Source: an uncultured Fibrobacter sp. (GTDB lineage Bacteria; Fibrobacterota; Fibrobacteria; Fibrobacterales; Fibrobacteraceae). Taken from it: a stretch of 9,101 bases of DNA. Made by a program: the position numbers and the translations under genes. The notes under the pieces were generated by a model. The model worked only from the letters and a program-made list of their open reading frames with translations, ran no database searches and was not told the DNA's origin. Shown here piece after piece: positions 1 to 5,099 of this stretch (the first letter of the stretch is position 1; every line of letters begins with the position of its first letter). The DNA lies in contig CAMZFJ010000047.1 in NCBI GenBank assembly GCA_947306025.1, forward strand, positions 1 through 9,101. The letters run 5' to 3'.

Positions 1-33
1 ATCCGATTTGAGCCGGAAATGGTACATCGCCAT
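1..33 (-). CDS. 5' end of a divergent gene, possible MobA/MobL-type mobilisation protein (partial)
   Basis: Only the first 11 codons are inside the window, reading MAMYHFRLKSD and leaving through the left edge. The start is well supported: on the minus strand AAGGAG (plus 41-46) lies 7 bases before the ATG at 33. A second in-frame ATG lies two codons further in. A start of the form MAxYH is typical of MobA/MobL-family relaxases, which nick plasmid DNA for mobilisation, and a replication initiator gene lies nearby. Eleven residues cannot establish a family, so the functional guess is weak while the gene start is fairly convincing. Confidence 0.4.
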   Translation of the reverse strand, partial: MAMYHFRLKSD

Positions 34-75
34 GAAGTTTCTCCTTATATAATAAATGAAAAAGACAAAAACAAA

Positions 76-103
76 TTGATGTTAATGTATACGTAAGTAT
101 AAT
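76..103 (+). promoter_or_regulatory. Candidate promoter for the IS110 leader RNA / transposase
   Basis: A perfect -10 hexamer TATAAT sits at 98-103, with TTGATG at 76-81 as a -35 element and a 16-base spacer. Transcription would start near 108-111, giving about 175 bases of leader before the transposase start region. In known IS110 elements the -10 box near the left end can be paired with a -35 box from the right end in the circular form; TTGAC at 1456-1460 near the right end could play that part. Confidence 0.45.
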
Positions 104-107
104 TGAC

Positions 108-283
108 ATAGCGGAAAGAGAAAGGTCGTATTCTCCTTGAGTCTCGAACTCGTACTTGAAAGATTGACCCCTCTTACCTTTAAACTGACTGCGAATAAGT
201 TGGATGTTGCTTCGTCTTCGTATCTGCAATAAGGCGGCGGCGTTTTTTGGCAAGAGGTACCCTCTCCGAAATACTTTCTTCAG
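108..283 (+). ncRNA. Candidate IS110 bridge RNA (non-coding left end)
   Basis: This stretch between a clear -10 box and the transposase start has no supported reading frame and contains several small hairpins. GAGAA/TTCTC pair at 118-122 and 131-135, GAGT/ACTC at 139-142 and 148-151, and AGAGG/CCTCT at 253-257 and 261-265. IS110-group elements encode a bridge RNA of roughly this length (about 177 nt in IS621) in this place; its two loops pair with the target and donor DNA to guide recombination. I could not identify the guide segments. The call rests on position, length and local structure. Confidence 0.5.
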
Positions 284-292
284 GTGATAATA

Positions 293-1459
293 ATGTTCTA
301 TCTTGGCATTGACATCGGGAAAAATTTTCACGTGGCTTCATTGCTCGACGAGCATAAAAACATCATCTTCCAAGGTTTTGAGTTCAAGAACACTACCGAC
401 GACGCTAAAAGACTTTTGGAAAAACTTGCGCCTTATTCCGAACTTGAAATCGGCATGGAAGCCACAGGGCATTATTGGTTGGCTCTGTACTCTTTCCTCG
501 TGAAAAATCATTTCATCGTTCACGTCGTCAATCCCATTCAGACCGATTCTTGGCGTAACTCTACTCGTATCCGTCCACATAAAACCGACAAAATTGATTC
601 GCTCATTATTGCTGACTTCATTCGCTACGGCGACTTTTCCGACACCGAGCTTGCTTCCGAAGAAATAATCGAACTTCGCAACCTTTCTCGATTCAGATTT
701 TCTCTCGTCTCTCAAATCGGCGACCTCAAACGTCAAACCATTTGCGTCTTGGATAAAGTCTTTCCTGAATACGAATCAGTTTTTTCTGACGTTTTCGGTA
801 AGACTTCAAGAGAAATTTTGACTCTTTTCAGATCTCCCGCCGATTTTGAAGATATTGGTGCCGACAAACTACAAAAACTTCTTGAACGCGTTACTTTGAA
901 AAAATTTGCTCGAAAAAAGCTCAATGAACTCTCGCTCAAAGCAAAAAATTCTTTCGGCATAACTTTTGGCATTCAGAGTCTAACTTTGCAACTTCAGCTT
1001 CTCATTGCTCAAATTTCTTTTATCGAAGAGCAAATTTATCAACTCGACACCAAAATTGCCGACTTACTTAAGCAAATTAACTCACCGATAACAACAATTC
1101 CAGGCGTCGGAGCCGTGATTGGCGCGACTATTCTTAGCGAGATTGGTGACATTAAACGTTTTGCCACTCCTGCCAAACTCGTAGCTTTTGCCGGTCTCGA
1201 TTCTAAAATTGACCAATCGGGTACTTCTCAGGATTCAACCGGCAAAATGACTAAACGTGGCTCCCCATATTTGCGCACTGCTCTCTTTCGCGTTGCTCTT
1301 GTCGCTTCAAATATCGATCCTGTTTTCAAAGCCTTTTACCAAAAGAAGAGAGCGGAAAGTAAACATCATTTTACTTGTATCGGTGCCGTTGCTCGTAAAC
1401 TTTGTTACACTGTTCATGCTATTCTCTCCAAAAATTCTCCCTATGAAATTTTTTCTTGA
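293..1459 (+). CDS. IS110-family DEDD transposase (bridge-RNA-guided recombinase)
   Basis: This 388-residue recombinase would excise and insert its element using a leader-encoded bridge RNA. The N-terminal RuvC-like DEDD domain begins YLGIDIGKNFHVA. The likely acidic residues are D7, E56 in GMEATGHYW, and D99 and D102 in HKTDKID, with the family's usual spacing. A helical, probably coiled-coil stretch follows at about residues 200-265. The C-terminal Transposase_20 domain holds PGVGAVIGA (from about 270), QSGTSQ (308-313), which probably carries the nucleophilic serine, and KRGSPYLRTAL. ATG 293 is preferred because AGGTGA at 282-287 makes a good ribosome binding site 5-6 bases before it; the in-frame GTG at 284 lies inside that site. 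The gene looks intact and may be active. Confidence 0.93.
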   Translation: MFYLGIDIGKNFHVASLLDEHKNIIFQGFEFKNTTDDAKRLLEKLAPYSELEIGMEATGHYWLALYSFLVKNHFIVHVVNPIQTDSWRNSTRIRPHKTDKIDSLIIADFIRYGDFSDTELASEEIIELRNLSRFRFSLVSQIGDLKRQTICVLDKVFPEYESVFSDVFGKTSREILTLFRSPADFEDIGADKLQKLLERVTLKKFARKKLNELSLKAKNSFGITFGIQSLTLQLQLLIAQISFIEEQIYQLDTKIADLLKQINSPITTIPGVGAVIGATILSEIGDIKRFATPAKLVAFAGLDSKIDQSGTSQDSTGKMTKRGSPYLRTALFRVALVASNIDPVFKAFYQKKRAESKHHFTCIGAVARKLCYTVHAILSKNSPYEIFS

Positions 1460-1493
1460 CTTTTTATAGTTGGTCTTTCCTCAATATTCTTTA

Positions 1494-1510
1494 GAACAGG
1501 TGTTCATAAA
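1494..1510 (+). repeat. Left inverted repeat of the IS5-family element
   Basis: This 17-bp end matches the right end perfectly in inverse orientation. Its outer part, GAACA-GG-TGTTC, is itself a near palindrome, so each end could be bound by a symmetrical dimer or fold when single-stranded. Confidence 0.9.
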
Positions 1511-1529
1511 GGGTAAAAAGTGATATAGT
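1501..1529 (+). promoter_or_regulatory. Possible IS5-family transposase promoter
   Basis: TATAGT at 1524-1529 (five of six consensus bases) lies 10 bases before the transposase ATG. A weak -35 candidate sits in the terminal repeat (TGTTCA at 1501-1506, spacer 17). Transcription would start almost at the ATG and there is no good ribosome binding site, so expression from it should be low. Evidence is limited to these matches. Confidence 0.3.
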
Positions 1530-1538
1530 AAGTGTATT

Positions 1539-1907
1539 ATGAGAAAAAAATACGAAACAGATTTAACGGATGAGCAATGGGAAGTGATTGCGCCTTTGTT
1601 CGTCAACATGCGAAAACGCAAATGGGAAAAGCGCGAATTGGTCAATGCGGTGTTGTATCTGGTGAAAACGGGCTGTCAGTGGCGTAATTTACCGCACGAT
1701 TTCCCACCAGTCTTTACCGTGCACAGCTTTTATCGACGTGCACGCCTTAACGGACTTTGGGACAAAATCCTCGAACACCTCGTTAAGCTGACGCGCCAAA
1801 GAGCAGGCTTAAGCGAAGAACCGACCCAAGCATTAATTGACTCTCAAAGCGTAAAAACGACCGGTGCCGTCGAGCAAAAAGGCTTTGACGCGGGAGGAAA
1901 GGAGTAA
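1539..1907 (+). CDS. IS5-family transposase, OrfA (N-terminal half)
   Basis: This 122-residue product is the DUF4096-type front half of an IS427-like transposase. DLTDEQWEVIAPLF at its start and LVKTGCQWRNLPHDFPP at about residues 43-59 are family hallmarks. ALIDSQSVKTT near residue 100 carries the first catalytic aspartate of the DDE triad. The reading frame stops at TAA 1905-1907, just after FDAGGKE, while homology continues in the -1 frame. OrfA alone therefore lacks the other two catalytic residues and should need fusion to OrfB to be active, though it might act as a regulator. The start has only a weak ribosome binding site. Confidence 0.88.
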   Translation: MRKKYETDLTDEQWEVIAPLFVNMRKRKWEKRELVNAVLYLVKTGCQWRNLPHDFPPVFTVHSFYRRARLNGLWDKILEHLVKLTRQRAGLSEEPTQALIDSQSVKTTGAVEQKGFDAGGKE

Positions 1908-2290
1908 AACGGCAAATCGTCACCGACGAGACCGGTTGTCTTTTATCAGTCGTGATTCACAAAGCAAATTTGCACGACACAAAAATAGGTTATTGGGCAG
2001 CGGGCTTGGCGACTTTCGCCTATCCGACGTTGGAGAAGATATGCGCCGATGGCGGCTATCGCGGGACTTTTGTTTACGAGGCTTATAAATATTTCGGCTT
2101 GCGGGTAGAGATAAGTAAGAAGTTAAAGCCGCACGGCTGGCAAGTGTTACCAAAACGCTGGATAGTGGAGCGGACTTTTTCTTGGCTTAATCACTCTCGG
2201 CGACTTAGCAAAGACTACGAGCTGACGATTGCTTCTGCCGAGACCTTGATTAAGATTTCTCATATTCACACTTTGCTTAATCGTTTATGA
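1889..2290 (+). CDS. IS5-family transposase, OrfB (C-terminal half, -1 frame)
   Basis: This frame is open from 1889, just after an in-frame TGA at 1886-1888, to TGA 2288-2290. It continues OrfA's homology directly: KRQIVTDETGCLLSVVIHKANLHDT, then CADGGYRG with the second catalytic aspartate, then IVERTFSWLNHSRRLSKDYE with the glutamate. The only usable start codon is GTG 1952, which would drop conserved residues, so the protein is probably made as an OrfA-OrfB fusion by -1 slippage within 1889-1904. The sequence there is GGGAGGAAAGGAG, which contains an A-AAG slip codon (1898-1901) and Shine-Dalgarno-like GGGAGG just before it. A simple inactivating indel cannot be excluded. The stop overlaps the ATG at 2287. 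Confidence 0.85.
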   Translation, partial: RGRKGVKRQIVTDETGCLLSVVIHKANLHDTKIGYWAAGLATFAYPTLEKICADGGYRGTFVYEAYKYFGLRVEISKKLKPHGWQVLPKRWIVERTFSWLNHSRRLSKDYELTIASAETLIKISHIHTLLNRL

Positions 2291-2300
2291 ACACCTGTTC
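2284..2300 (-). repeat. Right inverted repeat of the IS5-family element
   Basis: This is the exact reverse complement of 1494-1510 and is followed by TA. It contains both the OrfB stop codon and the ATG that opens the truncated rep frame. Confidence 0.9.
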
Positions 2301-3264
2301 TAAGGAAGGTTTATATCTTCAATTTAGTCATTTGATGCGTCCATATATCCTCGACTTGTTCCAATCAAGAGGATACACTCGAATTAACGTTGAGTATTTG
2401 TTTAGGTTGTCTAGTCCGTATGCTGTACGGTTACTCGAATTACTCTTGCAGTATCAAAACATCAAGCAATTCAAAGAGCTAATGGAAATTAAGCGCAAGA
2501 TGACTATTGAAGAAATTCGCTTTGCTTTGAACGTGCCTGAAGGTGCTTACTCCGGCCGAATGAATAATTTTAGGAAATTCGTGCTCGACGACCCGATAAA
2601 GGAAATAAACAAGCGCACGCCTTATTTCCTTCGTTATGAGACGATTAAGGAAGGGCGCAAAGTCGTTGCCTTTGAATTTACTATGGACACGTTTAATGTA
2701 CCGAAAGACAATGATGACAGTTACAAATCAAATGGGAGCAATGACGCAATACAGGTACTTTGTTCTTTGGGATTTGCAGAAAGAGACGCGAGAGCTATTT
2801 TTGCGAAGTGCCGGGATACGGCAGATTGTTTTTCGAGAATCAATCGGGCGGAAGCGATTTTGACTCGGAGCCAAAAACCCGTTGAGAACAAATTAGGCTT
2901 TCTGCGTGAGGCTATAGAAAAAGATTGGCAAGTTGAGCGTAAGCCGAACAAAGAATCTAAAAGAAGTCGAAAAGTTACAAGGTCAAAAGAAGTCGCCAAA
3001 GAGGCTGATTTTCTTGATGATTCTATGGCATCTATAGGACAAATTTTGAAATCGACATTTCCCGAGCTGGTGAAAGATGAGCAGCCGCCGTCAAAACCTA
3101 AGCCAATTAAGATTGGCAAGAAAGAAATGCCCTACAGCTTGGCAGAAAATTTTATTAGGTATATACGGAAGGGAGAATTTCTTGACAGCATAAGAGACCA
3201 CCTTAAGGACTACAACGTAACCATAGAAAAATTTACGGAGCTTTGCGAAAAAAATGGATTGTAA
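2287..3264 (+). CDS. Rep_3-family plasmid replication initiator, N-terminally truncated by the IS
   Basis: Rep_3 (RepA/RepB/RepE-type) proteins bind origin iterons through two winged-helix domains. The second domain is clear here: FSHLMRPYILDL (13-24), LSSPYAVRLLELL (41-53), MTIEEIRFALNVP (72-84) and DDPIKEINKRT through IKEGRKVVAFEF (101-131). A conserved C-terminal helical part follows (about 150-215), then a basic linker and a tail ending near residue 325. The first winged-helix domain, about 100-130 residues in relatives, is missing. The first five residues (MNTCS) come from the IS right end. No ribosome binding site precedes ATG 2287, but it overlaps the OrfB stop as ATGA, so reinitiation is possible. 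The protein is probably not a working initiator; iterons that normally lie before such a gene are not visible. Confidence 0.82.
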   Translation: MNTCSKEGLYLQFSHLMRPYILDLFQSRGYTRINVEYLFRLSSPYAVRLLELLLQYQNIKQFKELMEIKRKMTIEEIRFALNVPEGAYSGRMNNFRKFVLDDPIKEINKRTPYFLRYETIKEGRKVVAFEFTMDTFNVPKDNDDSYKSNGSNDAIQVLCSLGFAERDARAIFAKCRDTADCFSRINRAEAILTRSQKPVENKLGFLREAIEKDWQVERKPNKESKRSRKVTRSKEVAKEADFLDDSMASIGQILKSTFPELVKDEQPPSKPKPIKIGKKEMPYSLAENFIRYIRKGEFLDSIRDHLKDYNVTIEKFTELCEKNGL

Positions 3265-3269
3265 ATAAA

Positions 3270-3306
3270 AAAAGTCCGCGTCGAAAAGACATACGCGGAT
3301 TTTTTT
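3270..3306. terminator. Bidirectional intrinsic terminator between rep and the ABC operon
   Basis: TCCGCGT (3275-3281) pairs with ACGCGGA (3293-3299) around an 11-base loop. A run of T follows on the plus strand (3300-3306), and a run of A precedes (3267-3273), which becomes T on the minus strand. It lies 5 bases after the rep stop and about 40 bases beyond the last operon gene, so it can serve both converging transcripts. A second hairpin (3312-3341) beside it has no T run. Confidence 0.85.
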
Positions 3307-3345
3307 ATGTTCAGTAGGCTTTTAGTTACGTAGCCTTACTGTAAT

Positions 3346-4305
3346 TCAATGCGCCTTATTTAGAGGATAATGACAAGCAACAAAATGATTATTTTCGATT
3401 TCCTCAAAGGGCGGTTTTTGGGTTGTACAAATTTCTTGGCAGTAAGTGCACCTATTACGAAAAGGACATCCTGAAGGGACATCAAGCGGGCTGGGTATTT
3501 CACCCGGCAAAATTTCTATGTACTGATTTTTTTCGCGTTCCGTTGAAAAAACCGCCTTTAGCAAAGCGTGCGTATAAGGATGCCGCGCCCCGCTCAATTT
3601 GTCACCGTCTATTTTTTCCATCATGTTGCCCAAATACATAACGGCGATTTTGTGACTGAACATGCTAACAAGCGCGAGGTCATGGCAAATGAAAATATAC
3701 GTTATTCCCTTTTCGCGCTGGAGTTTGACGAGCAATTTAATAATCGTGTCTTGAACGGAAACATCAAGTGCGCTGGTCGCTTCGTCGCAGGCAATTACTT
3801 CCGGTTCCAATGCCAATGCCCGCGCAATCGCGACACGCTGACGTTGCCCGCCGCTCATATTGTGCGGATAACGCTCCACAAAGTCAGCGGGCAAATCAAC
3901 TTGCGTTAAAAGTTCGCGAGCTTTAGCGTCAACTTCGCTCTTTGCTATCAAATCGAAATTTAGGAGCGGTTCGCAGATAATGTCGCGGATTTTCATTTTG
4001 GGATTGAAAGCGGCGGTCGGGTCTTGAAAAATCATTTGAATGCGTCGATAATTTTGCCGCTTAGCTTCGCCGGTCAACTGCGTAATGTCTTCGCCGTGAA
4101 AAATAATTTTGCCGCTCGTGGGTTTTTGCATATTCATAATCGCTTTAAGCAAAGTAGTTTTGCCACAGCCACTTTCGCCGACAATGCCGACAGTTTCGCC
4201 TTTTACCACGTCGAAAGTTATATCGTCGCAAGCCGTAAGAAATTTCCCGTCGCTCACAGGGAATTTTTTTGTTAGATTTTCAACGCGCATAATGACTTCA
4301 GACAT
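3346..4305 (-). CDS. ABC importer ATPase, Opp/Dpp/NikE type
   Basis: One of two ATPases powering the importer from the cytoplasmic face. From the chosen start it has 319 residues: Walker A GESGCGKTT (43-51), Q-loop FQDP, signature MSGGQRQRVAIARAL, Walker B VIACDEATSALD and H-loop ICHDLAL. The C-terminal oligopeptide-transporter extension begins near ARHPYTHALL and has a four-cysteine segment, CPFRNRCTYCQEIC. The longer frame from 4401 is rejected: ATG 4305 has GGGGAGG (4313-4319) 7 bases upstream and begins the usual family N-terminus, MSEVIMRVENLTKKF. Its start overlaps the stop of the upstream ATPase by 8 bases (ATGTCTGA), suggesting translational coupling. Last gene of the operon. NikE of E. 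coli is shorter; length and cysteines resemble DppF/OppF. Confidence 0.93.
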   Translation of the reverse strand: MSEVIMRVENLTKKFPVSDGKFLTACDDITFDVVKGETVGIVGESGCGKTTLLKAIMNMQKPTSGKIIFHGEDITQLTGEAKRQNYRRIQMIFQDPTAAFNPKMKIRDIICEPLLNFDLIAKSEVDAKARELLTQVDLPADFVERYPHNMSGGQRQRVAIARALALEPEVIACDEATSALDVSVQDTIIKLLVKLQREKGITYIFICHDLALVSMFSHKIAVMYLGNMMEKIDGDKLSGARHPYTHALLKAVFSTEREKNQYIEILPGEIPSPLDVPSGCPFRNRCTYCQEICTTQKPPFEEIENNHFVACHYPLNKAH

Positions 4306-5089
4306 AACGCCGCCTCCCCATTTCCGGTACACTCGCCAGCAAAGATTTTGTGTAGTTGTGGCGGGGATTTTTGACAACGTCATCAGTTGCGCCGGCCTCA
4401 ACTATTTTTCCTTGCGACATGACAATCAGATTGTCCGAAAGGTAAGACGCGACGCCTAAATTATGAGTAACGATAATCATTGCCGCGCCGGTTCCGCGAG
4501 TTATAAACATTAATTCGCCGACAATTTGCGCCTGCGTTGTTACGTCAAGTGCGCTGGTCGGTTCATCGGCTAGCAGTAATTTTGGCTGAAAAGTTATCGC
4601 CATTGCAATTCCGACGCGCTGACGCATTCCGCCCGATAGCTCAAACGTATACGACTTCAAAATATTTTCAGGGTTAGGCAAATTCATCAGCTCCAACTTT
4701 TCAACCGCCATATCGTAGGCAGATTTTTTATCAAGGTCGCTATGCGTCTGAATATATTCGACGAATTGCTTGCCGATTGTGTGAACGGGATTCATCATCG
4801 CGCCGCTATCTTGAAAAATCATCGAAATATCCTTGCTGCGAAGACTGCGCCAGCTGTCCGCGTCGAGTTCGCTAAGGTCGCGACCGTTGAAAATTATTTT
4901 GCCTTCAGAAACGTAGCCGCCGCCGGGCAAAACATTCAAAATAGCTCGGATAACAGTTGTTTTGCCGGAGCCGCTTTCGCCGACGATTGCCAAAATTTTT
5001 CCTTCGTCAAGTTCAAAGTTCACGCCCGAAATTGTCGGCGTTTTATTTTTGCCGTAGGATACCGCCAAATTTTTTACATCGAGTAACAT
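4298..5089 (-). CDS. ABC importer ATPase, Opp/Dpp/NikD type
   Basis: The second ATPase of the importer, 263 residues, close to NikD in length and without the long cysteine-containing tail of its partner. Walker A is GESGSGKTT (37-45). The Q-loop is MIFQDSGAMMNP, the signature LSGGMRQRVGIAMA, Walker B LLLADEPTSALD and the H-loop VTHNLGVA. The C-terminus has a short NPRHNYTKSLLASVP segment, as in this subfamily. ATG 5089 begins 10 bases after the binding-protein stop. No strong ribosome binding site is visible, so translation probably depends on coupling to the gene before it. Confidence 0.93.
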   Translation of the reverse strand: MLLDVKNLAVSYGKNKTPTISGVNFELDEGKILAIVGESGSGKTTVIRAILNVLPGGGYVSEGKIIFNGRDLSELDADSWRSLRSKDISMIFQDSGAMMNPVHTIGKQFVEYIQTHSDLDKKSAYDMAVEKLELMNLPNPENILKSYTFELSGGMRQRVGIAMAITFQPKLLLADEPTSALDVTTQAQIVGELMFITRGTGAAMIIVTHNLGVASYLSDNLIVMSQGKIVEAGATDDVVKNPRHNYTKSLLASVPEMGRRRYV

Positions 5090-5099
5090 TTTAACACGC

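Larger units (their letters stand above)
90..1474 (+). mobile_element. IS110-family insertion sequence (ends approximate)
   Basis: The element contains one DEDD transposase gene, a long non-coding stretch before it and almost none after it. That layout belongs to the IS110 group rather than IS1111, whose non-coding stretch and subterminal inverted repeats differ. IS110 elements have no terminal inverted repeats and only a dinucleotide core, so the ends cannot be fixed by eye. The left end should lie near 88-97, just before the TATAAT box, and the right end near 1469-1476, before DNA that reads as replication gene remnant. Confidence 0.5.
1494..2300 (+). mobile_element. IS5-family (IS427-like) insertion sequence, complete
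   Basis: Both ends are visible. The left end GAACAGGTGTTCATAAA (1494-1510) is the exact reverse complement of the right end at 2284-2300, and both are flanked by TA (1492-1493 and 2301-2302), which fits the TA target duplication of the IS427 group. The 807-bp length and two-frame DDE transposase also match that group. The element lies between the IS110 right end and a Rep_3 gene, which it interrupts. Exact ends suggest a fairly recent insertion. Confidence 0.88.

Noticed and set aside
1..96. Plus-strand open frame reaching TAA at 94-96, considered as the missing N-terminus of the Rep_3 gene.
   Set aside because: It is antisense to a start with a strong ribosome binding site, does not match the first Rep_3 domain convincingly and is far too short.
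197..210. Short matches between the candidate bridge RNA (AGTTGG, GATGTT) and the IS110 right end and left flank, considered as guide pairing.
   Set aside because: Six-base matches are expected by chance in regions of this length, and the element ends are not fixed.
3312..3341. Imperfect hairpin (CAGTAGGCT with AGCCTTACTG) beside the terminator, considered as an attachment site or second terminator.
   Set aside because: It has no T run on either strand and no matching second site in the window.
4306..4401. Longer N-terminus of the last ATPase from ATG 4401.
   Set aside because: The extra 32 residues overlap the upstream ATPase frame and match nothing in the family; ATG 4305 has a strong ribosome binding site.
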